Shown in pieces: positions 9,291 to 20,449 of a DNA stretch of 30,728 bases. The notes beneath the pieces are model-generated. The model saw only the letters and a program-made list of their open reading frames with translations. It was not told the origin of the DNA and ran no database searches. The stretch spans positions 1 to 30,728 of the forward strand of contig JAUCBJ010005289.1 in the NCBI GenBank assembly GCA_032718475.1, written 5' to 3'. Both the position numbers and the translations under genes were made by a program. Source of the stretch: Nemertoderma westbladi (taxonomy: Eukaryota > Xenacoelomorpha > Nemertodermatida > Nemertodermatidae). Each line of letters begins with the position of its first letter. The first letter of the stretch is position 1.

Positions 9291-11177
9291 GAGACAACCC
9301 AACTAGAGTTGGAAAATCTTCAAGAGAAGCAAGACTACATAGATAAACAGAGAACAGCTAGTCAGATGCAGATAATAAGTCGATCTACTCCCAAGAGACA
9401 GGGATTTACATCATCTGATGAAGGCGATACAACAGATCCTGAAGGTGGAGGAAATAGATCTCGTCCCAGCAGGCGTAGAAGAACGCCCCACCGTCAGAAA
9501 TTGCCTAATTTGCCCCCAGCTGTGAGAAGACAACTAGCTAGTGTAGACTTAGGTAGTCCAGAACCCACAGACAAAATTATTAGAGTAGAAAGACTCCCTA
9601 CTATAGTAGATGAGCCTGAAATAATTGGGCCTGTGCTCGAAGCAACCCCTTCTGTGATAGAGACACCTGTACTTCCAGAACCTAACTCTAAATTCCCTTT
9701 GCACAGTACTAAATTACCTGTGCCCAGTAGAATAGCCCCAGAATCAGTCCCAGTCTTGGACGCCGAGCGAGACATCAACGATTTATCGCCCGTCGTCCCT
9801 TGTCTACCCGCTACTATGTTGGCGGCTCCCGCTTCGGCGGTCGAGTGGGTGGATGAGGGACGGCGGGGGATGGATCTCCTGCTCGGACAATTGGAGGAAC
9901 AGCGCTTGCGTTCCTCCCAGCAGGTCCGAGAGATGGAAGGGACTGTTCAACAGTTAAAGGGAACAGTAAGAGAAGGTAGGTTAGAGTTGCAAGAAGTGCA
10001 GCATAGTATCGCGTTAGAACGCGATAAATTAGTAAATATACAAAGGGGTATACCACCACCCCCTGTAACAATGTGTCAACCTGTTAGGTCTGAAGTATTT
10101 CATGCGCAAGGTATGGAGCCTACACACATCTATACTGCTAGTGAAGTAGAAACTCCTATAGTAAACCCTATTAAGGGTAATTATAAACCTGTTGATAATC
10201 ATATTCCATATAGAACTGATCATAATCCGAGAAATTTATATACCGATAATTCGATATTAAATAATACGATGGCCCAAGAAAGTTTTACGCGTCAAATGGC
10301 TAGAACCGAAGCCCGTCAAGCGGTAAAGGTGGGAGAGATCGTCAAGTTCAACGGAGATGAGATGAAATGGTTACCTTTTAATGAATATTATAAAGATAAC
10401 ATACAGAACTCTGTACTATCTAACGGAGAGAAACTTAGATTCCTCATCGAGTGCTTGGAAGGATCTTCCAAGTTAATGGCGTTAAAGTTTATTGGACATC
10501 CAGATGGATTAAGACAAGTTTGGGATACACTAAACATCAGGTATGGTAATAGGACTAACATAGCTAGGTATTTGTATGCGAAATTGGTAGCGCCCCGAAA
10601 GTTTCTTAGCGGCGGGATTATAGAATTTTCCGATGAGATCCAGGAGATCTGTAGACAATTAGATTGGCTAGGTAAGTCTTATGAATATCAGAGTTCTATG
10701 GTTATTGGAGCTGTAGCATCTACCTTGCCAAAGGGTGGAGTGGGTACTCGTTGGGACAAAAGAGTTCTATATATGATGGAACAACAACAAAGAGACCCTA
10801 CCATGGCTGATCTCATGTCATTCTTAAATGGAGAGGTAAAATTACAGCTCCTAAAGCAGTCCCGAGAGAAGACATCGGAAAATAAGGTGAGTGAAAAACC
10901 CGTTTCTAGGAGAAAGGTAACACCAGTGTGTTATACAGACGACGGCGAAAGCCAAACCTCCCACGAGGAGAACAGCGGGAAAGACACCGAAAGATCTTAT
11001 TATGTCAACAAAACTCGGAAAGACGTAAGTAAATTTAAGTCTCGAACCAGTGACAGGAGAGAACAGGTAACAAAAACTCCTCCTACGTCTCCTAAGAGAA
11101 TTCATGGAAGAAAGCCCGAGGAAAGAACAAGTGTGCACAACACTACCCAAGGTAAAGTAAGTAACATCAAACCAAAA

Positions 11178-11375
11178 TGTGCATTGTGCGACGGGCCCCA
11201 TCGTTTAAGTGTGTGTGATGAATTCTTAAAGAAATCCTTAAAGGATAGATGTGATGTCATGTGGGATAAGCGGTTGTGTTATAATTGTCTCAGACGAGGA
11301 CACCAACGGCGGACCTGTTACTCAGATGCTAGGTGTGCTAAGTGTGGCACGAAACATCATATCTTGCTGCACACA
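11178..11375 (+). other. Gag zinc-knuckle region
   Basis: Three cysteine/histidine clusters follow each other: CALCDGPHRLSVC, CYNCLRRGHQRRTC (a CX2CX4HX4C knuckle) and CAKCGTKHHILLH. This triple arrangement is typical of BEL/Pao Gag and related arthropod and marine elements, where it binds nucleic acid. It lies inside the open part of the broken gag. Confidence 0.85.
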
Positions 11376-11689
11376 GAATTTGAAAGAACCCGCACGAGTC
11401 AGGTAAGTGAGCCCGAACTACATGTCCAATTCAGTGATGTGAACGACACTGACCACAGCTCTGAGATGGAAGGATTCTACACCGACGAATTCTCCGACGA
11501 AAACGAATCCTGTTATATGACAAACACCGCAGTGTATCGAGCGCTTACGTATGAGACTGAAACCGATAATGAAGCGCACCCGGCTATTCCTGACCGACAA
11601 CCATCTTGGAAAGCGCCAACTTCCAACGTCGGAATCCAGGAATTCCCCGTAGTTCAGCTGAGAGTCCATGGATCAGGTAAGAGTTTTGT

Positions 11690-12060
11690 AGTCAACACCC
11701 TCCTGGACTCCGGCAGCACAGGAACATTCATCGACAAAGAACTAGCCGAAGACATCTTTGCTGGAAAACCCAAGTTCCGAACTAAGTTGAACCTTTCAGG
11801 AATTATGCAGGTTTGGAAATCCACAGTAGCTACAGACTACTATGTAGGAGCGTTGTCCACTCCCCAGGACGAACTAGGAGAACACAGCATAAGGTCCTTA
11901 AAAATGGTGGCGATAAAGAACTTTGCTACCAGCCAAGTGGAACCTTACAACTGGGATGAAGATGATTTTACCCAGCAGCATGATATCCCTAGATTCAACA
12001 CCGACTACCCAGGAGTACAGATACTCATCGGCCAAAATGCGCATGAGGAGCTAGAGACAT
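11690..12060 (+). other. Retroviral-type aspartic protease domain
   Basis: The DSG catalytic triplet appears as LLDSGSTGTFIDKEL, preceded by a hydrophobic strand and followed, as in BEL/Pao proteases, by a second conserved strand ending GVQILIGQNAHEEL. The active-site residues are intact. The upstream gag frame is broken, so translation of this domain from the element's own start is unlikely. Confidence 0.82.
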
Positions 12061-12641
12061 TAGAAAAACGGCCTGCTCGACCGCAACCATTACAAACATA
12101 CGTGGGAAGAACGAGAGTAGGTTGGTACTTCACTGGACCTTCCCGTAGAACACTCATGGAAAGATTACCTAACGACCAAGTACATCAGGTGAGTGAATGG
12201 GAAGAAGAAATCAGTGAGGGAGAGAACACAACTGAGGGAACACCATACTCCTCAGATAATGACGATATTAACTCTAATGTAGATCAATGGAGACATTGCC
12301 CTGGGACGATTAATTCAGCCGACATCGCTTCCAGAGGAGCAACTCCTCAAGAACTGACAGATACTCCAGACTGGTTAGGTGGACCCGACTTCCTAAGTAA
12401 AGAAGAGGATGAATGGCCTCCTCATCTCACCACGGCTGAGATTAGACAAGCCAAGGGAGCGGAGAAAGTCAAACCTAAAACCCGGACGAGTAAATCAAAG
12501 TTATTTAAACCCGTGATTGATCTGTCTGTACTACACATTTCAGGGGACGACGCTGTGGATCTAAACTCCCCCGCCACAAATAAATCTGTCGTGGAAATTA
12601 GAGAAAGGGACTGGAAATCTGGAACACCATACGTCTCGTAG

Positions 12642-12920
12642 GGACTCTCACCTCTCCTGCAGAGAGTGATAAATCACTATAGCTCCTGGAATCGGCTTTG
12701 TAAGGCCGTCGTGTATTTGAAGCGATGTTTCCATCGTCACTATTCCAGGACGAAGAGGAAACCTGGAATTGTATTCGAAACACAACAACTCAATCGCCCA
12801 GTTGGTTGTTTATGTTTACTGGAAAGAGACCGAGAACTGACCAGAAACTATGGAAGGCAAGATACTCTTCCCACGACCACCTCCCTAATCCAACAAACAT
12901 CTAGGGACTCCCCAACGTAA
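12642..12920 (+). pseudogene. Remnant of the pol region upstream of integrase
   Basis: In the same frame as the upstream ORF but after its TAG, the sequence codes RVINHYSSWNRLCKAVVYLK. In BEL/Pao polyproteins this helix lies between RNase H and the integrase zinc-binding domain. Reading ends at TAA 12918. No H2C2 zinc motif and no DDE core follow. The protein similarity is short but distinctive. Confidence 0.65.
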
Positions 12921-14435
12921 CAGCGTCTGGAGTGGGTGTGTTACTATATTATTTTATATTTGTTTTTATTATTTTTATATTTATGTATGTATTATTATGT
13001 AATTTTATTATAATCGTTTTCTTTAATTTTATTTAGTAGAATGTTATTTTAGCGATTATTTAGTAGAATTAGTGCAATATATATTCGTGTTTATTACTTA
13101 ATTACTTATATTATATATTTAGTGCAACGGCGAGAAATAATTCTTTTTCTCTGTCCTTACTGTCCGTATCATATTATAAATGCGTGACTACAGTAAGATG
13201 AAATATCCGTACTTATTAAAGTACAATAAAGCTCCTACTATACTCAAGTATTATTGGTAAGTAGAGTATTAGGAATGCAAAGTTCAGATCCTCGTGTCTC
13301 GGCTAAACCAAGCTCTGGGTAGACCTTGGAAACGACTTGCCTCTTCTCACTGACATTGCTTCTTGCAATATTGCTCTCATACCGTATATTAAATAATACA
13401 TATAGTAGCGTGATGTCCCTTTAACAGTAGCGTAAAACGCAAAATAAATCTGTTAAACCCTTTGACCATCTGTAATTCTAGTCGATTAAGATATCGCGGC
13501 ACCCACCGATATACTTGAAAGACAAAATTCTAGAATCAGTGGTTAACGTCCCCAGACATGTTCTGGAATAAATCGGTGCCCATCTTAAATATTAAATAGT
13601 TAATATTTATAAAAATCTATTAAAACAAATGTTATAATAGAGTAAATGCATACAAATAAACTCTAAGGAGTTTGTAAACCAAGAAAATCTATAAATCAAA
13701 ATCTGTTAAAATTTAGATCCTTTAAAAATTCTAGTCGATTAAGATATCGTAGCACTTACCGATACTCTTAAAAGGACAAATTTCCTAGAATCAAGTCCCC
13801 AGACATGTTCTGGAATAAAATTGTGTCTATTTTAATATTAAATAATAAAATTTACGGGAATAAATTTAAATTCATATCCTCTCATGAATTTGATAAATTG
13901 TCATTTTATACAATTTATAACATTCCCAAAATTCCATTAATTAATAGATCATGGGAGCGGAGATTCACCCTATTAAGTATATTAGCGTGAGAGAATCTCC
14001 AATATATAGTCAATAGCCGATAAAATTCATAAAATCATGTATAAAGGGGAATATTGACAATTAAAGAATTACTATTAAATAGCATCCCAGATCTGTATGC
14101 ATGTGAATTACCCTAATTCTACTGCTAGCTTTCCATAATGTCACCATGGCAACAACCATGCTAGAATTAGAAGTGATTTAAAAGAACAATAAAAAGCTTG
14201 CCCCATTGAATAGCATACGGAATAAATAGCGCACTGCTAGTATCCAGGGATACATAATAATAACGTGGCATTCTGGAAGGCACTTGACTAACGGACAAAT
14301 GGCCCGAATGGCCCGAATGGCCCGTACATCAGCGCTGAGGAGCTTGCGCTGTCCGGGGGCATTGAGGGGGAGGCAGCAACGACCGCTAGCCTAAATTATA
14401 ATTAATTATAATATCGATAAACTCATATAGCAGCT
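12921..14435. other. AT-rich non-coding stretch inside the BEL element
   Basis: About 1.5 kb where integrase should be. It is AT-rich and without a convincing ORF. It contains a diverged direct duplication (13,441-13,600 and 13,695-13,850) and three tandem AATGGCCCG units (about 14,297-14,325) just upstream of the third ORF. Confidence 0.65.
13441..13850 (+). repeat. Direct duplication of about 155 bp
   Basis: TTCTAGTCGATTAAGATATC and GTCCCCAGACATGTTCTGGA each occur twice, at about 13,477/13,728 and 13,549/13,795, in the same order and spaced about 250 bp. The copies differ by several substitutions and small gaps, so the duplication is older than the LTR divergence suggests, or the sequence is fast-evolving. 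Confidence 0.85.
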
Positions 14436-15977
14436 ATGACTGATGATCTTGGTATCAGGGAGTGCTATACCCTACCATTGCAAGCGTTTGTTGATAGCCT
14501 AATACGCGGCGACGCTAGTCCCACTACTACGGAGGACGATGGCCATTATATCGAACCGCCAAAGTCCAAGGAACAACTCACGCGTGAATTGGACTATAGA
14601 AAATTCACCGCTCGCTATACGCATCGTAATGGTACGTATATAGACTTCTTTACTACTGGCCATCCTATCGATTTACATGATATGGACGATGTAGACACCG
14701 AAAGGGAAATGATCCTATTTAAATATCATACCCAGCGGAGTCGGAACGATAAACTGAGAATCGAACACGAAATTTCTATTCGAAACTAACTCGAAAGAGA
14801 AGACGTTAAAGAACCGGATAAACGCAGTGACTTCAACGTTTATTTGGAATTCTTGAGAGAGACATTGTAAAACTGGAGAAAGATCACCAGCGTTTCCCCT
14901 ACAAGACGTGCGTCTTTGGTATTATTACGATGAATGCCCTAGACCCAACCAACACACGGAAAGACATAAACATCCGCAGAGACGTTGCACTAAACACAGT
15001 TTTACTCGCTATATTTACGGGAGTTTCGAGCGAAACTTGTTCGACGTATCACCTACGCTCGCTCGACTCAAACGATCCTTAAATAAACCGATGATCAGAG
15101 TTCCGGAATACTCGGTCAGACCTCCTCATTCCCTGGTGAAACCTCAGACTCTTGATCCTAATAGTATGACGGCTCCTCCTGAACTGTACTCATTGTTCAA
15201 AGATCTAGTGTTACCTGAAGATTTAGTCGGTGGCACTCCGGTTGTGGGCTCCCTAGATATTCGCCCATCCTACCTAGCTGGATTGGGATGCGGACATTTA
15301 ATATCGCCGTTCAACCCGTATAATCGTCCCGGTTTAACCCCGATACAACCTGTCACCGAGGTGGAGGAGAGAGTTGTACGCAACGCGTTAGACACTATTC
15401 GACAAAAGATCGGAAAAGGAACCTACGATTGTTTAGAGAAACGTAAATTGCAGCAGCAAGTCCAAGCGGTAAACGAATTAGCTTTATCTCAGTTCGATGG
15501 GGAAATCCAGAATCTCTAAGAAGATATTGAACTTGGACGACCCTACTCTCTAAAAGAGTTTTAGACGAATGCTTCCAACGACAAGCGGAGGAAAATCAGC
15601 TCGAGGAGAAGCATATCGATTTCGACAGAGCCCGAGAACGCGAGTCGGAAAAAACCATCAAACCGAGGAAATTTCTCACTACACACGGTCCACCTACCGC
15701 TCTCGTGCAAACGACCCGCCAGGGACCAGTAAGAGCTGCTGTCTTGAAACGCGCTCTGAAGGTTGTTCGACCTCGTTCCACTGAGGTTGATACCGATCAA
15801 CTGAGTACCTCGACCGGCGGATACACCGACCGTAATCCTAAACCTTCCGATGCAATTGTATTGCACCCTTCACCCAGGAGTTATAGCCCTCCTAGTAAAG
15901 TGTCTCGCCCCAAAGAGAAAAGGACTCTTGCTAGCCTCAAAAAACTGCGTAAATGCCGTTCGCGTAAGAAAGACTAA
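14436..15977 (+). pseudogene. Third ORF of the BEL element, env position, broken by frameshifts
   Basis: I do not recognise the family. Seen: the ATG at 14436 opens 117 codons (MTDDLGIRECYTLPLQAFVD...) to TAA 14787. Coding-like sequence continues in other frames at 14,861-14,960, 14,908-15,519 and 15,540-15,977. Together they suggest one ancestral ORF of about 500 codons with at least two frameshifts and a few stops. The composition is hydrophilic: an acidic N-terminal part, a proline-rich middle (LYSLFKDLVLPEDLVGGTPV), a charged helix rich in Gln, Glu and Arg, and a strongly basic end (KKLRKCRSRKKD). No signal peptide or membrane segment is visible, so an envelope glycoprotein is unlikely. 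It ends about 80 bp before the first LTR sub-repeat. Confidence 0.6.
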
Positions 15978-16110
15978 CTGTTTAGAGTATTTTTATATTT
16001 TAGAAACTGTGATTTTTTATATTTTATAGAATTAAATCCCATTTTCTGGGAGCGGTGTAAAAGCTTTTGCGGATATAACAGGCCATTTTCTCCGCAATGT
16101 ACCGTGAAGG

Positions 16111-17251
16111 TGTTTTAGCGGACATAACAAGCCATTTTCTCCGCAATGTACTGTGTGGGTATTTTAGCGGACATAACAAGCCATTTTATGCCGCAATGCG
16201 CTAATACTCTAAATAGATTGTAGTTCAGATGACGAAATCTGTCAGCTGATTTACTGTCGATGTGGAACCTCTCTTTGTTCAGCTCGCTCAGCCAATCAGA
16301 GCGATTTTCATTTTATCTTGCACAGAAGCCTACGGAAAACCGCGCAACGCATTACGGTCTTTGTTTACCTTTCTGAGCGAGAACAACTGCTTGGAAATTC
16401 TTCTGTACTTCTGTGTTGGAAGTTTCAGACTTTGACCTAAACATCAGAAACATCAGATGGCTTTGATTACAAGAACGTAAAACTATTAACGCGGCACTAT
16501 GCAACGCGATTCAACTACCGCATCACACTGCAAGTCAACATTGCTGCACATGGAACACTGCATCAGTAACACATACTGACTGTTCACCGCATTATTTGAT
16601 TCTGTTATTAATTGGTGTTATGTTGGTGTATATTGCTGATATATTTGGAGAATACCGATGAATAATCATAAAACCCCCAATCTTCTTGATTACTAAGGTT
16701 AGAGGAACAGGTTTACCGGTAGCAACTGCGACTTACATTATAGTGGTTTTTGTAAGAATTAAATGCTATTTCATAATCCCTACATGTGTCAGTTGCGATC
16801 CTCCTTATATATGATCAAATTCAGTGACGGTCGGCAGATCAGTGCGCAGTAGTGTGAACTAGTGTGAAGTCGTGTGAAGTAGTGTGAAGGTTAATAAAGC
16901 ATCGCCTAAAGAATGCGCTTTTTACGAAACTCAGTAGCCATCCAGTTGTGATTAGTATAAGTCATAACACTGTTTTATACTTAAAGCGCCACGTCCTAAA
17001 GGAACTGTTAATATTTCCCCGAAAGTAAATATATTGTCAGAGATTATATATTAACGATCAATCGAATAATACAGTAGGTCTACACTGCAATCACTATCAA
17101 AGCATCCGAATCCAGTCTCCCCTAACTGTGGGTGAATGGTCGCGCACAGACTGGCTTCGGCTGATGTAACTTCAGTACATTAAATAATTGATATACAAAA
17201 AGAAAATTAAAATTGGCAGGTTAAACTGCTAAAGGTCTAAAAGCGCGAACA
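16111..17251 (+). repeat. 3' LTR of the BEL/Pao element
   Basis: Co-linear with 4839-5979 at a constant offset, with about 19 mismatches and no gaps. The TATA box (16806), tandem TAGTGTGAA-type units and AATAAA (16893) are all kept. An additional, more diverged sub-repeat unit (16056-16110, starting TGTAAAAGC) precedes it, directly after GGGAGCGG, a possible polypurine tract. The real 3' LTR may therefore begin at 16056 and the left LTR may have lost one unit. Confidence 0.9.
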
Positions 17252-17467
17252 CAGAGACCTAGCCAGAGAATTATTTTGAAAAATACCTGAGACCAGAGCC
17301 AGAGATCAGACACTTTGCATATTTTTCTACAGTACTTTACAACTTTATGAATTATGCCTTGTTGTAACTTTATGATTTATGAATTACCAGTACCGAGTAA
17401 GTTGAACGTACCAGCAACGGCTGTTAGCCCATTACTTTTAGCCGGAATTCTTTCGTATATAACTTAC
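17252..17467. other. Spacer between the BEL element and APEX1 exon 5
   Basis: 216 bp of non-coding sequence. On the minus strand it is the beginning of the intron that follows APEX1 exon 5. It contains repeated CCAGAG-like words and no exon. Confidence 0.6.
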
Positions 17468-17651
17468 CATCCGACATTTTTAGCCCTGCAGTTCATCCGG
17501 TATGTCCAGTAACTGTAGGCCCCGGTTTTATCCGGATACAGATTGCGGAATGTGTCCACGAATCCTTCCCCCAGAAGAGACGTAAACCCGTCGATTTCCG
17601 CCTGAGTATAACCCGCCGTCTTATTGTAGTTCGATTTGGGATTCTTTAGGT
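17468..17651 (-). CDS. APEX1: APEX1 exon 5 (last one found)
   Basis: 184 bp between acceptor TTTCCTTTCAG and donor GTAAGTTAT, entering in phase 1 and leaving in phase 2. It codes DLKNPKSNYNKTAGYTQAEI, then the loop YWTYRMNCRAKNVG, and finishes with the first two bases of a Trp codon. It corresponds to human residues up to W280. The next residues should be RLDYF with a catalytic Asp. The position equal to human Met270 is Arg here. Confidence 0.95.
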
Positions 17652-17956
17652 CTGAAAGGAAAATATAATAAATTACAATCTAATAAAAATATGTGAATAT
17701 AATAAAATAAGAAGCGAAAGCTACATGTAGCTGCACCGATCGAAATTAGTGCCGACTGCCTGGCAGATGCGTTCACGATGAGTTCATAACAGACTAAAAA
17801 TAAATTGTAATAAATTAAATTAACTTTAAGTTGAGATTAAAACTGATTTTTGGCAAAACTTGATATTACGAGATATTACAATAAATAACAGAGAATAATA
17901 ATCTTATAATAATCAGTATATAATAATAATCCACTTTAGTAGGCCTATACACCTTC

Positions 17957-18400
17957 CCCGTAATATACTGTACATTTGTGTCATTTTCCGATGACACGAA
18001 CCCCCCCCCCCCCCCCACCCCCAGATTTTTCAACAAATCTTTATCATATTACTTGAAATTTGAAACACAACTAGTTCAACTCACCGTGGTTGTTACTACC
18101 TTGAAGCCGCAATTTTCGATTTTGCCTTAAAACTTACATTTATTATAAATTTTTCCACCTTCCGTAGGCCTATAGTGGCCATTCTTCACATTAGTCGTAA
18201 TTTTTGTATTTCATATCATTAGAAAGAATGCGTTGCAAGGATTCCACATATATAACAATATACGAATTTCGTTGAGAAACAGCTGAGATATATAAGATAT
18301 ATGTTCAATTCAAAGATTGCAAAAATTATCGTTCTCTGTCGGCTATTTCTTCTATCTAACAAATACACAATGTTCTTGAACATTCTGTTTATGTACATAT
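17957..18400 (-). repeat. Foldback repeat family A, reverse-oriented copy with poly-C
   Basis: Shares, in reverse order, blocks with 26,680-27,000: a CCGATGACACG block, a 16-base C run at 18,001-18,016, AATCTTTATCATATT, CACAACTAGTT and CACCGTGGTTGTTAC. It ends at ACACAATGTTC, which also ends the right copy at about 27,140. The presence in two APEX1 introns in opposite orientation points to a mobile or foldback element. Confidence 0.8.
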
Positions 18401-18409
18401 AAATCATAT

Positions 18410-18690
18410 AAGGGGGGACTTTCGACGCAGTAAAAATTAATCTCTCTCCAGGGAAAATTCGACGCAAATAACAGCTGATTACTCTCAAAAATAAAACTGC
18501 AACGCATGTTCTATTGTGTTTAGATTATTGTTTTTGGTTAAAACAACGTACCACTGTAACCTGCTCCTTTCCTTAAATTGCTGAATTTAACATTGAGGTG
18601 GGAGATTAGTTCGCCATGATGGGATTAGCGTTCAGTCCCCCCCCCCTCCCCCCCCCCCCCCTGTTTCACGGCCAAATAATAACATACAGT
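18410..18690. repeat. Repeat family B with poly-C tract
   Basis: TTCGACGCAAATAACAGCTG, CTCAAAAATAAAACTG, TTTTTGGTTAAAAC, TTTAACATTGAGG and TTCAGTCCCCCC occur here in the same order as at about 30,085-30,540. The GTAACCTGCTCCTTT segment recurs inverted near 27,745 and 29,075. No coding potential is seen. It may be a non-autonomous DNA transposon. Confidence 0.8.
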
Positions 18691-18929
18691 AATGATAAAT
18701 ATCTCGCACTTTGGTCTAAAAACAGTCACGTAAGTGATACATAAATGTGGGCCTACCTACTGTATGTATAAAAATGTATACAGCACGTTCCCTTCGGCCG
18801 GTAATACCTGTGTAAGGTAAAGGGGGTGGGGGTATTGTGTTACAATTGAAATTTTGCACTTTAGTTTTTATTTAATTTCATCCGGAGTTATAGCAAATCT
18901 GAAAATGGCTTACCAAGAAATCACCTATT

Positions 18930-19310
18930 TCTTGAGATATATGGATGTCTGTCCGGCAAACTGTCGCGTTGGTCTCGGTCTGTCCGTCAAAACATTAGAA
19001 AGAACACTATCCAGATAAAAATTTACTACAGGGATTTTCTGGGACGCCGGGACGGTGATTTCAATTCCGATAAAAATTTTTAAATTTTGTCTGTCTGTAT
19101 GCCTTCCGTCAACAAAGATAACAGACAGCGGGACAGAAAAACCTACAGGTTTGGAAGCAAATGTGATAAGAAAACTGACATAGGCAATTAATCGGAATAA
19201 TCTTCCATAACAAAACCTTTAGATCGGTGGTGTGCTTGCCTTTTATTTTGACAGACAGACCGTCGGACAGACAGACAGACTGATCGGCAGACATATAGAA
19301 AGAATAAAAT
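18930..19310. repeat. Possible inverted-repeat element with GACAGACAGAC tracts
   Basis: GATATATGGATGTCTGTCCG near the left end mirrors CGGCAGACATATAG near the right end. Internal TCTGTCTGTAT faces ACAGACAGACCG in opposite orientation. The match is imperfect and simple CAGA repeats contribute, so the call is weak. Confidence 0.35.
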
Positions 19311-20449
19311 ACGTTAAAGGTGAAATCAAATCACTATTCGACCGCCAGTTCTCAACCATTTTGCACGTATTTGTAATCAAATGTAAGCTTGTATGTCTGC
19401 AATAATAAAATTCGACCAGTTTTTTATTATTGTTCATAATTAACGACGTAATCATCTCACAACAACAGGTTATAAGTTCTGTAAATAAAGCATAACGAAG
19501 AAGTAGCATTTTATCAAAAATATAATTCTTACTCTGGACGCTAAGTGGTGTAAGAATGTAATTTTTTGAAAATTTTTTATTTTAGTACGCCAAAAATGAA
19601 TGATATTAATTTCTAAATATGCATCGCTAATTATATGACATTCCTACTAAAACTGAACTGTACTAAGTCAATCAGTTGTTACACAGTACAACAGTTGGAT
19701 TAAACCAGGAGTTATCCTACCATGTTTGCAGTAATTGCTGCTATTGTGCGTTATTTTAATATCATACAGTAGGCTTAGAATTGTACAGTATAATGATGGT
19801 TTTCCACATAATTATTATCTGATAGGATTGGTTTAGTGATGGTGTCCACGATAACTTATTAATGCATGGTAGCAGTTGGCATCCACTGCTTACTGACTTA
19901 TACTGTACTATACGCTAAATATAGGGCCTACTGTACTGTAGATCCGCCAGTATAGATATTGGTATGCTTGACTCTGACTACTAACAGTATTAAAATACAT
20001 TTCAGTGGCAGTTACAGGATTGTAGACCAGGCTGCACACTAATTGTTCACTTTAGTATTTTATTCCGATTTTTTTCCGATCTTTTTACGTTATTATTAAT
20101 ATTACTTTTTATAATTATGTTGTTATGAATTTCCAATGAAACTAACATAGTACTGTGTAAGTAATTTGTAATTACATTTAAGTCATTTCATGTAAATATT
20201 ATTTTATAATAAATAAGTGAATTGTTGTGGAGTGAGTGACGCGGTGTATTAAATATACAATGTAATAATGTTGATATTTTTCGCTATGGAGAGCATTATC
20301 ATATTGTCTTATTTACATTAAATATTATTTAGAAGAACACGTGGAAACCAATGGAAGAACATAAACCAAACCTCAGATACCCAACCTAATTTTATAAGCA
20401 TTCTTAGTAAGTAGGCCTATTTTTCCAACACTGCCCAACATGGTGACTC

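Larger units (their letters stand above)
7954..12641 (+). pseudogene. Broken gag-protease of the BEL/Pao element, joined to an RNase H tail
   Basis: Gag forms the particle and the protease matures it. Seen: the ATG at 7954 opens 215 codons (MADTKQTLSDS...), broken by TGA at 8599 and again at 8941. Reading then shifts to another frame near 9000 and to a third at the A7 run 9113-9119. The third frame is open to TAG at 12639. In that long frame: an AERKAA-type repeat and coiled coil (9120-9330), a second coiled coil (about 9880-10,040), a Pao-type gag domain with FNGDEMKWLPFNEYYKD (10,270-10,840), and zinc knuckles (11,178-11,375, including CYNCLRRGHQRRTC). An aspartic protease with LLDSGSTGTFI follows at about 11,700 and GVQILIG at about 12,015. 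After an acidic linker the frame continues with QWRHCPGTINSADIASRG (12,285), the end of RNase H. The RT domain that should lie between is missing. Not functional as read. Confidence 0.9.
4839..17251 (+). mobile_element. BEL/Pao LTR retrotransposon, internally deleted, about 12.4 kb
   Basis: Two direct repeats, 4839-5979 and 16111-17251 (both 1141 bp, TG...CA ends), align with a constant offset of 11,272 and about 19 substitutions by eye (about 98% identity). Between them, in order: a leader with many ACCGGT palindromes, a broken gag, CCHC knuckles, a retroviral aspartic protease, the tail of RNase H, a short pre-integrase remnant, an AT-rich stretch with a duplicated block, and a third broken ORF. 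The long Pao-type gag, three-cysteine-cluster knuckle region, protease and WRHCPG...ADIASRG motif identify BEL/Pao rather than Gypsy or Copia. No 5-bp target duplication is evident at these boundaries (AGCGG left, CAGAG right). Reverse-transcriptase and integrase cores are absent, so this copy cannot move on its own. Confidence 0.93.
17652..20430. repeat. Left part of APEX1 intron 4: repeat copies and AT-rich DNA
   Basis: Contains a reverse-oriented copy of foldback family A (about 17,957-18,400), a copy of family B (about 18,410-18,690) and a possible inverted-repeat element with GACAGACAGAC tracts (about 18,930-19,310). The remaining sequence is AT-rich with no recognised gene. The small minus-strand ORFs at 18,219 and 19,109-19,509 translate repeat and simple sequence. 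Confidence 0.6.

Noticed and set aside
14436-15977. Envelope glycoprotein
   Set aside because: No signal peptide, membrane anchor or cleavage site; the composition is hydrophilic and ends basic.
4834-17256. Target-site duplication flanking the BEL element
   Set aside because: AGCGG on the left and CAGAG on the right do not match; element ends remain slightly uncertain.
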